DNA from: Pedobacter cryoconitis
Lineage (GTDB): Bacteria; Bacteroidota; Bacteroidia; Sphingobacteriales; Sphingobacteriaceae
Assembly: GCF_014200595.1 (NCBI RefSeq)
Contig: NZ_JACHCG010000004.1
Span: 248,001 to 312,000 of the forward strand
Length of the DNA: 64,000 nucleotides
Direction: 5' to 3'
Position numbers and translations under genes: made by a program. Positions 16,919 to 25,769 of this stretch are shown here, one piece after another. The notes under the pieces were generated by a model. That model saw only the letters and a list, made by a program, of their open reading frames with translations, made no database searches and was not told where the DNA came from. Each line of letters starts with the position of its first letter. The first letter of the stretch is position 1.

Positions 16919-19186
16919 ATGGCTTTTGATATAGAAATGATCAAAAAGGTGTATGCAAACTTTGGTCCCCGAGTTGAGGCGGCCCGTAAATTAGTAGGCA
17001 GACCTTTAACACTCTCAGAAAAAATCTTATATACTCACCTTTGGGATGAAAAAACAAATACTTCTTACGTAAGAGGTACTGACTATGTAGATTTTGCTCC
17101 TGACCGTGTAGCTATGCAGGATGCAACTGCCCAAATGGCATTATTGCAATTTATGCAGGCTGGCAGACCGAAAGTTGCTGTGCCTTCAACGGTACACTGT
17201 GATCACTTGATTACTGCAAAATTAGGTGCAGAGCAGGATCTTCCTGCGGCGAATACAGAAAGTAAAGAAGTTTTTGATTTCCTTGCTTCAGTATCCAATA
17301 AATACGGCATTGGTTTCTGGAAACCAGGTGCAGGTATCATTCACCAGGTTGTATTGGAAAACTATGCATTTCCAGGTGGAATGATGATCGGAACAGATTC
17401 TCACACCGTGAATGCTGGTGGTTTAGGAATGGTTGCGATTGGTGTTGGTGGTGCTGATGCTTGTGATGTAATGGCAGGTTTGCCTTGGGAGCTTAAATTC
17501 CCTAAATTAATTGGTGTAAAATTAACCGGTAAATTAAGCGGCTGGTCTTCACCTAAAGATGTAATCTTAAAAGTAGCTGGTATCCTGACTGTAAAAGGTG
17601 GTACTGGTGCTATTGTTGAATATTTTGGTGAAGGTGCAACGAATATGAGCTGTACTGGTAAAGGTACCATTTGTAATATGGGTGCTGAAATCGGTGCAAC
17701 GACTTCAACTTTCGGTTATGATGAGAGCATGGAACGTTATTTACGTGCTACAGACAGAGCTGATGTTGCTGATGCTGCCAACGCTGTTAAAGAACACTTA
17801 ACTGGTGATGCTGAAGTTTATGCTGATCCTGCTAAATATTTTGACCAGGTAATTGAAATTGACTTATCTACATTGGAGCCTTATCTGAACGGTCCGTTTA
17901 CTCCGGATTTAGCGACCCCTATTTCTAAAATGAAAGAGGTTGCTTTAGCTAACGGATGGCCGATGAAAATCGACGTAGGTTTGATCGGGTCTTGTACAAA
18001 CTCTTCATACGAAGATATTTCAAGAGCGGTGAGTGTAGCGAGACAAGTTGCAGAAAAAGGCTTAACAGCTAAATCTGAATATTGTATCAACCCTGGATCT
18101 GAGCAAATCCGTTTCACGATACAACGTGATGGATTTATGGATGTGTTCAAACAAATAGGTGCTAAAGTATTTACAAATGCTTGCGGACCTTGTATTGGAA
18201 TGTGGGACAGAGTAGGTTCGGAGAAACAAGAGAAAAACACAATCGTTCATTCTTTCAACCGTAACTTCGCGAAACGTGCTGATGGTAACCCGAATACTTT
18301 TGCTTTTGTTGGTTCTCCGGAATTGGTAACAGCTTTAGCTATTGCTGGTGACTTAAGCTTCAACCCATTGACTGATACTTTAACCAATGCAAATGGTGAG
18401 CAGGTAAAATTGGATGAGCCTACAGGATTTGAATTGCCTCCAAGAGGTTTTGCTGTTGATGACGCAGGTTATCAGGAACCAGCAGCTGATGGAAGTGGTG
18501 TTCAGATTTTAGTTTCTCCAACTTCTCACAGGTTGCAATTGCTTGATCCTTTTACTCCATGGGAAGGTACAGACCTTACAGGTTTAAGATTACTGATCAA
18601 AGCAAAAGGAAAATGTACAACTGACCATATTTCTATGGCTGGTCCATGGTTGAAATTCCGTGGCCACCTGGACAATATTTCTAATAACATGCTGATCGGT
18701 GCAGTGAATTATTTCAACGATAAAACTGATACCGTTAAAAATCTGTTAACTGGTGAATATGGTCCTGTTCCTGCAACACAACGTGCTTATAAAGCAGATC
18801 ATATTGGAACTATCGTAGTTGGTGATGAAAACTACGGTGAAGGTTCTTCACGTGAGCATGCGGCAATGGAGCCCCGTCACCTTGGTGTTCGTGCTGTATT
18901 GGTTAAATCTTTTGCACGTATTCATGAAACTAACTTAAAAAAACAAGGAATGTTAGGTTTAACATTCGCAAACAAGGAAGATTATGATAAAATCCGTGAG
19001 GATGATGTAATTGATATCGTAGGCTTAACAACTTTCACTCCTGATGTACCTTTAACTCTTGTGTTAAACCATGCAGATGGCACGAAAGAAGATTTCAAAG
19101 TTAACCACAGTTATAATGCACAGCAGATCGACTGGTTCAAAGCCGGTGGTGCATTGAATATTATTCGTAAGCAAGTAGCTCAATAA
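16919..19186 (+). CDS. Aconitate hydratase (mitochondrial-type)
   Basis: This TCA-cycle enzyme converts citrate to isocitrate using a [4Fe-4S] cluster. Cluster ligands are in [11 protein letters not shown] (residue ~358) and [10 protein letters not shown] (~421 and ~424). The substrate-binding [14 protein letters not shown] and the swivel-domain motif [17 protein letters not shown] are present. At 755 aa it matches the mitochondrial-type aconitase common in Bacteroidota rather than the longer AcnA or AcnB. Upstream, TACCTTTT at ~16899 is an imperfect -7 box. A bidirectional terminator follows. Confidence 0.96.
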   Translation: MAFDIEMIKKVYANFGPRVEAARKLVGRPLTLSEKILYTHLWDEKTNTSYVRGTDYVDFAPDRVAMQDATAQMALLQFMQAGRPKVAVPSTVHCDHLITAKLGAEQDLPAANTESKEVFDFLASVSNKYGIGFWKPGAGIIHQVVLENYAFPGGMMIGTDSHTVNAGGLGMVAIGVGGADACDVMAGLPWELKFPKLIGVKLTGKLSGWSSPKDVILKVAGILTVKGGTGAIVEYFGEGATNMSCTGKGTICNMGAEIGATTSTFGYDESMERYLRATDRADVADAANAVKEHLTGDAEVYADPAKYFDQVIEIDLSTLEPYLNGPFTPDLATPISKMKEVALANGWPMKIDVGLIGSCTNSSYEDISRAVSVARQVAEKGLTAKSEYCINPGSEQIRFTIQRDGFMDVFKQIGAKVFTNACGPCIGMWDRVGSEKQEKNTIVHSFNRNFAKRADGNPNTFAFVGSPELVTALAIAGDLSFNPLTDTLTNANGEQVKLDEPTGFELPPRGFAVDDAGYQEPAADGSGVQILVSPTSHRLQLLDPFTPWEGTDLTGLRLLIKAKGKCTTDHISMAGPWLKFRGHLDNISNNMLIGAVNYFNDKTDTVKNLLTGEYGPVPATQRAYKADHIGTIVVGDENYGEGSSREHAAMEPRHLGVRAVLVKSFARIHETNLKKQGMLGLTFANKEDYDKIREDDVIDIVGLTTFTPDVPLTLVLNHADGTKEDFKVNHSYNAQQIDWFKAGGALNIIRKQVAQ

Positions 19187-19197
19187 TATACTTCATA

Positions 19198-19231
19198 AAA
19201 AAACTCCCGTCTTTAGGCGGGAGTTTTTTTA
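19198..19231. terminator. Bidirectional terminator between aconitase and GH1 genes
   Basis: ACTCCCG TCTTTAGG CGGGAGT forms a GC-rich stem with an A-run on the left and a T-run on the right, so it can stop both convergent transcripts. Confidence 0.92.
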
Positions 19232-19236
19232 TGTCT

Positions 19237-20574
19237 TTATTTTTTCAGAAATTCCTGCCACCAGTACCCTGATGATTTGATCGTTCTTTGTTGCGTTTTA
19301 AAATCATTATGGACTAAACCGAACCTGGCGTTAAAGCCTTCTGCCCATTCAAAGTTGTCGAGCAGTGTCCAGGCCATATAACCGGTAATGTTTATCCCCT
19401 CTTTTTTAGCTCTGAGTACAGCCAGCAGATATAACCGGAAGTATTCGATCCTGTCAGTATCATCTATTGCACCGCCTGTTAGCTTATCATTAAAGGCCGC
19501 GCCATTTTCTGTAATCACCAGGTTTTTGACTGAAGGATAGGAGGCAAACTGTTTAATGATATTATAGAAACTATCACCATTAATTTCCCAGCCCATAGCA
19601 GTATGTGGTTTTTTCCTGTTTTTCGCTTTGACCTCCCATGCTTGTACAACCGGGATAAACGCATTGTATTTAATCGTGAGCGGAAAATAGTTTTGTAATC
19701 CAATAAAATCGAAGTCAAACGTGAGACGTTCGGTATGCCGCCACGTAGAATGTGAGATGGCAAATTTCTCCATCACCTCCCAATCCTGTCCCGGATAACC
19801 CATTCCTAATGCGGGTTCTATAAATAAACGGTTCATCAGGCAATCTACCCTGGAGGCTGCCAGAATATCGGAATCACTTTGTGTATAGGGGATAATCTCT
19901 GAGCAGGAATAGGTAGTTCCGATATTTGCACCAGCTACTTCTGCGCGTAAGATGCGTCCTCCGTCTGCCTGCGCAATGGCAGTATGATGTACGGCAGAGA
20001 AAAAGTTAGTGAGCCCCGTTTTTCCAGGTGCATGTACTCCGAGCATATAGCCCAGCGAAGTAAAGCCGAAAGGTTCATTCAGTACAATCCAGTTTTTTAC
20101 TTTATCTCCGTAAGTCCGGGCACATAACGTAACAAAAGCATTAAATGCCATATTGATGCTAAAAGCTGTCCATCCGCCCTCTTCTTCTAAAGCTTCCGGT
20201 AAATCCCAATGGTAAAGCGTAATGTAAGGCGTAATCCCTTGCTCCAGACATTCATCTATTACATTATGGTAGAACCTGATCCCTTCTTCGTTAACGATTC
20301 CTTTGCCAAAAGGAAGAATCCTTGGCCAGGAGATAGAAAAACGGAATACCGAGAATCCAAGCAATTTAACCAGTGCAATATCTTCATTATAGCGGTGATA
20401 AAAATCACAAGCCATAGCTGGATTATGCCCTTTCTTGATTTTACCGGATCTTTTGGAAAAAGTATCCCATATAGAAGGGCCTTTACCATACATGTCTGCG
20501 GCGCCTTCAATCTGTAAAGCGGCAGTAGCCACGCCCCACGAAAAATCATCACCAAAATCGGATGCTTTAATCAT
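19237..20574 (-). CDS. Glycoside hydrolase family 1 beta-glucosidase
   Basis: A retaining beta-glycosidase with a (beta/alpha)8 barrel. The acid/base glutamate lies in WIVLNEPFGF (residue ~166) and the nucleophile in LVITENGAAF (~356). The N-terminal FSWGVATAALQIEGA is the standard GH1 opening. 445 aa is the normal single-domain length. No signal peptide is seen, so it probably acts in the cytosol on imported beta-glucosides. No transporter or regulator is adjacent. The upstream MutS-like gene is on the same strand 96 nt away. Confidence 0.94.
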   Translation of the reverse strand: MIKASDFGDDFSWGVATAALQIEGAADMYGKGPSIWDTFSKRSGKIKKGHNPAMACDFYHRYNEDIALVKLLGFSVFRFSISWPRILPFGKGIVNEEGIRFYHNVIDECLEQGITPYITLYHWDLPEALEEEGGWTAFSINMAFNAFVTLCARTYGDKVKNWIVLNEPFGFTSLGYMLGVHAPGKTGLTNFFSAVHHTAIAQADGGRILRAEVAGANIGTTYSCSEIIPYTQSDSDILAASRVDCLMNRLFIEPALGMGYPGQDWEVMEKFAISHSTWRHTERLTFDFDFIGLQNYFPLTIKYNAFIPVVQAWEVKAKNRKKPHTAMGWEINGDSFYNIIKQFASYPSVKNLVITENGAAFNDKLTGGAIDDTDRIEYFRLYLLAVLRAKKEGINITGYMAWTLLDNFEWAEGFNARFGLVHNDFKTQQRTIKSSGYWWQEFLKK

Positions 20575-20670
20575 ATCTGAATTCTATAACAGGCAATATG
20601 AGAATTTGATGTTAACTTCATGTTATGTTTACAGTAAAGTTATAAGCTGATTAAATTTTCCGGTCAGGTT

Positions 20671-22503
20671 TTAAGCCTCTGCTTCCTCAGGATTGAAGCT
20701 CAATCCTATTTCCTTCAGAAGTAATGCCGCATTAAATGTTTTACAAGCGCCTTCTTTTAATTTATAATCAAAATTCATTTCTCCTTCTGCCAGCTGGATA
20801 TCAAAATGATAGTTTCTTACCAGTCCTGAATACTTTTCAATCATTTCTGATAATTGAAGATCATGTGTAGCAAATAGTGTTGGTGTTTTTCTAAGGATCA
20901 TCTGCTGAATAAAAACTTTCGACCCCAGGTATTTATCCTTGCTGTTTGTTCCCCTCAGCATCTCGTCGATCAGTACTAATGGATGTGCTAAGGTGCTTAC
21001 TCCTTCCAGAATCATTTTCAACCTGTTCAGTTCGGCTTTAAAGGTTGAAGTCTGGTCATTCAGTGAATCCTTAATCCGCATATAGGTTAAGATTTCAAAA
21101 ATGGATACCTTCATGTATTTAGCGCACACAGGGGCACCGGAAAAGGCTAATACCATATTGATACCGGCTGTCCGCAGAAACGTGCTCTTACCTGCCATAT
21201 TTGACCCGGTCACGATATCAACGGTTGGCTTACTATCAAAATTATAGGTATTCACTATCCGTTTGCTTTCTGCAATCAGCGGATGGCCCAGATCTTTGGC
21301 TTCGAAATGAAAAGTGTCTGAGATAACCGGGAAAGTAAGCTCTGGTTCGTTATAGTTGAAGGTAGCGAAGGAAATCAATTCTTCAAACTGGCTGATGGTA
21401 TACAATCCTTTGATCAATTGATCTGAAGAGTTCACAAACCATTTGTCCAGCTGGATCGCACATCTGAAATCCCATAAAAGGAATACATTAAAGATAGTCC
21501 CGACAACCATATTTAACCGGACATCAAATGAATTGATAATGCCTGATAGTTTTTTGATCTGTACACTCAAAGGTACGGTTACGGTAAGCTCCGTAAAAAA
21601 ACCTTTAATGTATTTACTTTCCCATTTGAGTTCTTCCGTCCATTTTACAGTTCCTGAGATCGCATTGAGCAAACTTGCGCTCCCGCTGAATCCGGAATGA
21701 ACAAGGTTAATCTTTTTACTAAAGTAAAAACATAAAACAACGTTAACAAAGGCATAAAGTCCTAATCCTTCCCAGTAGAAGCCACCATATAAAGAACCGA
21801 GAATGATTAATCCGGCAGAGATAAAAGGTACTATCATTGTATATAGCCTCAATAAAGGACTATGTGTAAATTTCAATTGATCCGGCATCTGGTGCTCCAG
21901 TTTATGACTGATAATTTCCAGCTGTTCCGGTTTATGATTCTGAAGCCCTGCCCTGAAATGGAAAGTCTGGTCAATATGCCTGGTTAATTCAATGATTGCT
22001 TCCTGGCGATCCATAATAATTGCTGGCGTGGCAGGTTTGTTCAAACTATCTGCCAGCAATTTCATCCCATTTACCGTGTTTGAACGGTTAATAAATGCAT
22101 ATAAAGAAGAATGTCCGTAAATGTCAAGATCCGAAGCATAAGGGTGATATTCATCTTCAAAATGCTTGCCTTCTTTATATTTATTTTTACCTGTCAGGAT
22201 GAGATTAACTTCATTCTGAAATACGAAAAGCATTTTCTCTGCGTAATTCAGCTCCTGTTCTTTAGCAGCCTGACGCTTTACAATAACCATAAAACACAAC
22301 ACAGGAATACACATCAGGATACCAATCAGCCAGTGATAGCCAAAATAGATTGTTATACTCACTAAAAGAATTTCGATGATAAACAGACCTAACCTGGATA
22401 ACGAGATGTTATTGAGTGCTTTATTAATTTGAGTAATCTGTTCTTCCTGAGTTGCAACGTTATTTTGATAGTCCTTTAAAATACTATCTTTAGATTTTAC
22501 CAT
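20671..22503 (-). CDS. Membrane-anchored MutS-family ATPase
   Basis: The C-terminal ~200 residues are a MutS domain V ATPase with Walker A GSNMAGKSTFLR (residue ~434), Walker B LVLIDEMLRGT and the LFATHDLQL segment. The N-terminal half lacks MutS mismatch-recognition and connector domains. It has hydrophobic helices at ~35-80 and ~215-260 instead, so the ATPase is probably tethered to the inner membrane. Such short (about 600 aa) MutS-related proteins are known in Bacteroidota but their role is unclear; canonical mismatch repair is unlikely. The start overlaps the rlmH promoter. Confidence 0.85.
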   Translation of the reverse strand: MVKSKDSILKDYQNNVATQEEQITQINKALNNISLSRLGLFIIEILLVSITIYFGYHWLIGILMCIPVLCFMVIVKRQAAKEQELNYAEKMLFVFQNEVNLILTGKNKYKEGKHFEDEYHPYASDLDIYGHSSLYAFINRSNTVNGMKLLADSLNKPATPAIIMDRQEAIIELTRHIDQTFHFRAGLQNHKPEQLEIISHKLEHQMPDQLKFTHSPLLRLYTMIVPFISAGLIILGSLYGGFYWEGLGLYAFVNVVLCFYFSKKINLVHSGFSGSASLLNAISGTVKWTEELKWESKYIKGFFTELTVTVPLSVQIKKLSGIINSFDVRLNMVVGTIFNVFLLWDFRCAIQLDKWFVNSSDQLIKGLYTISQFEELISFATFNYNEPELTFPVISDTFHFEAKDLGHPLIAESKRIVNTYNFDSKPTVDIVTGSNMAGKSTFLRTAGINMVLAFSGAPVCAKYMKVSIFEILTYMRIKDSLNDQTSTFKAELNRLKMILEGVSTLAHPLVLIDEMLRGTNSKDKYLGSKVFIQQMILRKTPTLFATHDLQLSEMIEKYSGLVRNYHFDIQLAEGEMNFDYKLKEGACKTFNAALLLKEIGLSFNPEEAEA

Positions 22504-22510
22504 ATCTTTG
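22503..22510 (+). promoter_or_regulatory. Putative -7 promoter element of rlmH
   Basis: TATCTTTG matches TAnnTTTG and overlaps the start codon of the divergent MutS-like gene. Transcription would start about 22517, right at the 26-bp palindrome. Confidence 0.45.
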
Positions 22511-22518
22511 AATCCTGT

Positions 22519-22544
22519 CTATATTAGAAGCGCTTCTAATATAG
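22519..22544. promoter_or_regulatory. Perfect 26-bp palindrome between divergent genes
   Basis: CTATATTAGAAGC is followed directly by its reverse complement, with no loop. It sits between the MutS-like gene and rlmH, at the predicted rlmH transcription start. A loopless palindrome fits a dimeric repressor operator better than an RNA hairpin; neither is proven. Confidence 0.6.
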
Positions 22545-22573
22545 GGATTACTACATTAGCACATTAATTTTGA

Positions 22574-23047
22574 ATGAAAATAACTTTACTCGTTGTCGGA
22601 AAAACAGAGGATAAATATCTGATCGAGGGTATTGAAAAATACCTTAACCGGTTAAAGCATTATATTGGTTTCAGCCTGGTCGTGATTCCTGATGTGAAGA
22701 ATACCAAGAATTTAACAGAAGCACAACAAAAGACAAAAGAGGCCGAACTGATCCTGAAACAAATCAGCAACCTGGACACTGTTATCCTGATGGATGAGAA
22801 AGGGAAGAAATACACTTCTGTTCAGTTCTCAAATTATTTAAACAAACAAATGATCGGAAGTGTTCAGCATATGATATTTGTGATTGGCGGCCCTTATGGT
22901 TTTGACGAAAGTGTATATAAGAGAGCAAATGGAAGTATCTCTTTGTCAGATATGACGTTTTCACACCAAATGGTCCGCTTATTTTTTGTGGAGCAGCTGT
23001 ACAGAGCATTTAGTATCTTAAAGGGCGAACCTTACCATCATGAATAG
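22574..23047 (+). CDS. rlmH: 23S rRNA (pseudouridine(1915)-N(3))-methyltransferase RlmH
   Basis: RlmH methylates pseudouridine 1915 in helix 69 of 23S rRNA on the assembled 70S ribosome. The 157-aa protein is a single SPOUT domain. The C-terminal knot is visible in IFVIGGPYGFDESV and in MTFSHQMVRLFFVEQLYRAF, and it ends with the family signature GEPYHHE. It has the usual length and an ATG at 22574 with conserved opening MKITLLVVGKTED. It is probably transcribed together with the small membrane-protein gene that follows 76 nt later. Confidence 0.96.
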   Translation: MKITLLVVGKTEDKYLIEGIEKYLNRLKHYIGFSLVVIPDVKNTKNLTEAQQKTKEAELILKQISNLDTVILMDEKGKKYTSVQFSNYLNKQMIGSVQHMIFVIGGPYGFDESVYKRANGSISLSDMTFSHQMVRLFFVEQLYRAFSILKGEPYHHE

Positions 23048-23123
23048 AAATCCTGAAATGCTTTATGGAATATTTCATTTTGTGCATCATCATCATAAGC
23101 TATTAAACTAAGAAAGGAATTTT

Positions 23124-23249
23124 ATGCAACCAGGAGATTTTAAAAGAAAATACAGATTCAGAAGCAGAGGCAATGGCAACCGATGGGGCTTCACCATAGC
23201 CATCATTATCTCGATACTTGCATTTCTGCTGATCGTCTATTACTTGTAA
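23124..23249 (+). CDS. 41-aa single-pass membrane protein, hypothetical
   Basis: An ATG at 23124 opens a 41-codon frame closed by TAA at 23247. The product has a basic, aromatic N-terminal half (MQPGDFKRKYRFRSRGNGNR) and one hydrophobic helix of about 19 residues ending IVYYL. Positive charges before the helix predict an N-in topology. It lies between rlmH and a bidirectional terminator on the same strand, and the terminator ends the unit just after it. This layout and the clean charge/helix pattern support a real gene. No function can be assigned. Confidence 0.6.
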   Translation: MQPGDFKRKYRFRSRGNGNRWGFTIAIIISILAFLLIVYYL

Positions 23250-23283
23250 ACGATATTTAACTTGTGCAGAGAAATTCTGCGCA

Positions 23284-23317
23284 TAAAAAAACCGGATGTT
23301 AAACATCCGGTTTTTTT
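23284..23317. terminator. Bidirectional terminator after the small membrane-protein gene
   Basis: ACCGGATG TTAAA CATCCGGT with an A-run before it and a T-run after it serves the plus-strand unit and the reverse-strand DUF5606 gene. Confidence 0.92.
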
Positions 23318-23331
23318 ATAGTATGGAGTCC

Positions 23332-23865
23332 TTAAACTCCTTTTTTGCTTGTCATGCTAGCTTTTTTAGCTGGCTGAGATGTTTTAACGGGAGCTTTAGC
23401 ATTCGAAGGTTTAGGCGTAGCCTTAACTTTCTTGTCATCTGCTGCTTTAACCGCTTCAGCACCTTCAACAGCTCCGGGAGCCGCTTCTGTGAATAAAGGA
23501 AGATCCTTTAATAAGTGGTACCAGGTAACGATTTTCTTCATATCTGAAGTATAAACTTTTTCCTGATCGTGTGTAGGTGCAACCTCAACGAATAATGCTC
23601 TTAAAACAGCAGCATCAGCTTTAGCGTCAGCAACTTCACCTTTTAATGCAGCAATATTTGCTAAAACATCAACTAACTTCAAATCTTCATCTTCACCATA
23701 GATAGTGATATCTTCTAATGAAGCCAGTTTAGTAGAAGAGATACTAGTTACAATTTTAACTTTCTGAGCATCTAAGCCTTCCAGTACATAACCTGCTTTA
23801 TTTTGTCCAACAAGTTTAAATAAACCTGGTCTGCCGGATACGGCTACAATTCCTCTTAAATTCAT
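23332..23865 (-). CDS. DUF5606 domain-containing protein
   Basis: The conserved N-terminal block MNLRGIVAVSGRPGLFKLVG, followed by GYVLEGLDAQKV and a region on IYGEDEDLKL, identifies the DUF5606 family, which is common in Bacteroidota and has no known function. Residues ~1-130 are the conserved part. The last ~45 residues are a low-complexity Lys/Ala/Pro tail, as in some nucleic-acid-binding proteins, but that is only inference. The gene starts 3 nt after the cyclophilin stop, so the two form an operon. Confidence 0.8.
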   Translation of the reverse strand: MNLRGIVAVSGRPGLFKLVGQNKAGYVLEGLDAQKVKIVTSISSTKLASLEDITIYGEDEDLKLVDVLANIAALKGEVADAKADAAVLRALFVEVAPTHDQEKVYTSDMKKIVTWYHLLKDLPLFTEAAPGAVEGAEAVKAADDKKVKATPKPSNAKAPVKTSQPAKKASMTSKKGV

Positions 23866-23868
23866 ATC

Positions 23869-24330
23869 TTAATCTTCTATCACTTCTATACCTAAAATCT
23901 TATCTCCTTGTTTGATATCATCAACAATGTCTACATTTTCAACCACTTTACCAAAGCAAGTATGGTTTCTATCTAAATGTGCAGTGTTTGATCTGCTGTG
24001 ACAAATGAAGAATTGTGAACCACCAGTGTTTCTGCCAGCATGTGCCATAGATAATACACCGCGCTCGTGATGTTGATTTCCACCATCAAGTTCACAGTCA
24101 ATTTTGTAACCAGGGCCACCAGTTCCAGCTAAATGAGCTGTAGCTGCATCTTTGGAATTCGGACATCCTGCCTGTACTACGAAATCAGGAATTACACGGT
24201 GAAAAGTGATTCCATCATAAAACCCTTCATTTGCTAGTTTTTTAAAGTTCGCAACTGTGTTAGGGGCATCTGTGTCATAAAACTCGACAGTCATGTCGCC
24301 TTTTTCTGTTTTTATTATTGCTTTGCTCAT
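23869..24330 (-). CDS. Peptidyl-prolyl cis-trans isomerase, cyclophilin type
   Basis: This enzyme speeds proline isomerisation during protein folding. Cyclophilin active-site motifs are present: [15 protein letters not shown] (catalytic Arg) and GGSQFFICH. The ATG at 24330 gives [13 protein letters not shown] and a 153-aa single-domain protein without a signal peptide, so it is cytosolic. The in-frame ATG at 24351 adds only seven unconserved residues. It is followed immediately by the DUF5606 gene. Confidence 0.93.
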   Translation of the reverse strand: MSKAIIKTEKGDMTVEFYDTDAPNTVANFKKLANEGFYDGITFHRVIPDFVVQAGCPNSKDAATAHLAGTGGPGYKIDCELDGGNQHHERGVLSMAHAGRNTGGSQFFICHSRSNTAHLDRNHTCFGKVVENVDIVDDIKQGDKILGIEVIED

Positions 24331-24467
24331 ATTCTTTTTTGTAATGGTCAAATTTAGTAAATTGAAACGACTAGATAAACTAAAGGTTCAAAAACCTATC
24401 CAACCTATAAATGTATATATAATGATTCATTTTAACGTTTAATAGTAGTAAAAATTTTAAATCAGCT

Positions 24468-24482
24468 ATCTAAAGTTTAGAT
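24468..24482. other. 15-bp dyad upstream of the secreted-protein gene
   Basis: ATCTAAA G TTTAGAT is a perfect dyad ending 21 nt before the ATG at 24504. It may be an operator or chance in AT-rich sequence. Confidence 0.3.
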
Positions 24483-24503
24483 TAGTACCTGGCCTGCTAA
24501 CTT

Positions 24504-25766
24504 ATGATTTTAAAAAAGAGTTTCCTTTTGCTGTTATTGCTCACTTTAACGTTGGCAATGAAAGCTTCATCAATTCTGATTAACATGGACGAAGATCAGA
24601 AAAATCATCTCAAAGCTTATGGTATTGCCTACTGGAGTATTAAGCAGCAGGCAGATGTAAGCTGGTTATTGAATTACAGGGGCGGCAGTTTTCTGATTAA
24701 ATATAGCAAGCTGATAGAGGACGAATGTAAAACCAGGGGAGTTTCTTACCAGGTCATCGCCGATGGCAAAGTAACTGCCATACTCAACGAAATCAGCGAT
24801 CCTGCTGTAAATATGGAAATGGTTAAGCTGGAAAAAGCGCCAAAAATTGCTGTCTACTCTCCCAAAAGCAAGTTGCCATGGGATGATGCTGTAACCATGG
24901 TGCTCACTTATGCAGAGATCCCATATGATATTGTATATGATGACGAAGTATTAAAAGATAAGTTAACAGGTTACGACTGGCTGCACCTGCACCATGAAGA
25001 TTTTACCGGGCAGTACGGCCGTTTTTGGAGTGCCTTCCAGAACGCAGCCTGGTACAAAGAAGATGTCAGAACTCAGGAAGCAACAGCCAAAAGAAACGGG
25101 TTCAGCAAAGTATCGCTGATGAAACTGGCAGTAGCAAAAAAGATGACTGAATTTTGTGCGGGCGGAGGTTTTCTTTTTGCCATGTGCTCGGCTACGGATA
25201 GTTTTGATATCGCCCTGTCGGCAGAAGGGGTAGATATTTGTGCCAGCATGTTTGATGGGGATGCAGAAGACCCGAATGCACAGTCTAAACTGGATTACAA
25301 TAAGACATTGGCTTTTAAAGATTTCAGGTTGGACCCAAATCCTGCAAATTATGAGTTTTCTGATATTGATGTCACACAAACCAGAAGCCTGAATCAGCAA
25401 AATGATTATTTCACCTTATTTGAATTTTCAGCGAAGTCAGACCTGGTACCAACCATGCTGACCCAGGATCATGACCGCGTAATTAAAGGCTTCATGGGTC
25501 AGACCACAGCTTTCAGAAAGAGCCTGATCAAACCAAACATTACTGTTCTGGGAGAAAATAAGGGGGCAGCAGAAGTCCGTTACCTGCATGGTGATATTGG
25601 AAAGGGACAGTTTACTTTTTATGGAGGACATGATCCTGAAGACTATCAGCATGCTGTGGGTGATCCACCCACAGACTTAAACCTGCATCCCAATTCACCG
25701 GGATATCGTTTGATTTTAAATAATGTCCTGTTTCCTGCGGCAAAGAAAAAGCATCAGAAAACCTGA
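24504..25766 (+). CDS. Secreted protein of the Bacteroidota family often labelled asparagine synthetase B
   Basis: A signal peptide (KKSFLLLLLLTLTLAM) precedes a ~400-residue exported protein. The opening LINMDEDQKNHLKAYGIAYW and the block VKLEKAPKIAVYSPKSKLPW are, as I recall, typical of a Bacteroidota family that databases often call asparagine synthetase B. I see neither the N-terminal nucleophile cysteine of a glutaminase domain nor an ATP-pyrophosphatase loop, so that label is doubtful. The later part (FYGGHDPEDYQHAVGDPP) could be a glutamine-amidotransferase-like fold, which is inference. It is convergent with the porin gene, with a gap of only 3 nt. Confidence 0.65.
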   Translation: MILKKSFLLLLLLTLTLAMKASSILINMDEDQKNHLKAYGIAYWSIKQQADVSWLLNYRGGSFLIKYSKLIEDECKTRGVSYQVIADGKVTAILNEISDPAVNMEMVKLEKAPKIAVYSPKSKLPWDDAVTMVLTYAEIPYDIVYDDEVLKDKLTGYDWLHLHHEDFTGQYGRFWSAFQNAAWYKEDVRTQEATAKRNGFSKVSLMKLAVAKKMTEFCAGGGFLFAMCSATDSFDIALSAEGVDICASMFDGDAEDPNAQSKLDYNKTLAFKDFRLDPNPANYEFSDIDVTQTRSLNQQNDYFTLFEFSAKSDLVPTMLTQDHDRVIKGFMGQTTAFRKSLIKPNITVLGENKGAAEVRYLHGDIGKGQFTFYGGHDPEDYQHAVGDPPTDLNLHPNSPGYRLILNNVLFPAAKKKHQKT

Positions 25767-25769
25767 TCC

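Noticed and set aside
22565..22572. TAATTTTG box next to the rlmH ATG
   Set aside because: It ends 1 nt before the start codon, so transcription would begin inside the gene. The box at 22503-22510 fits better.
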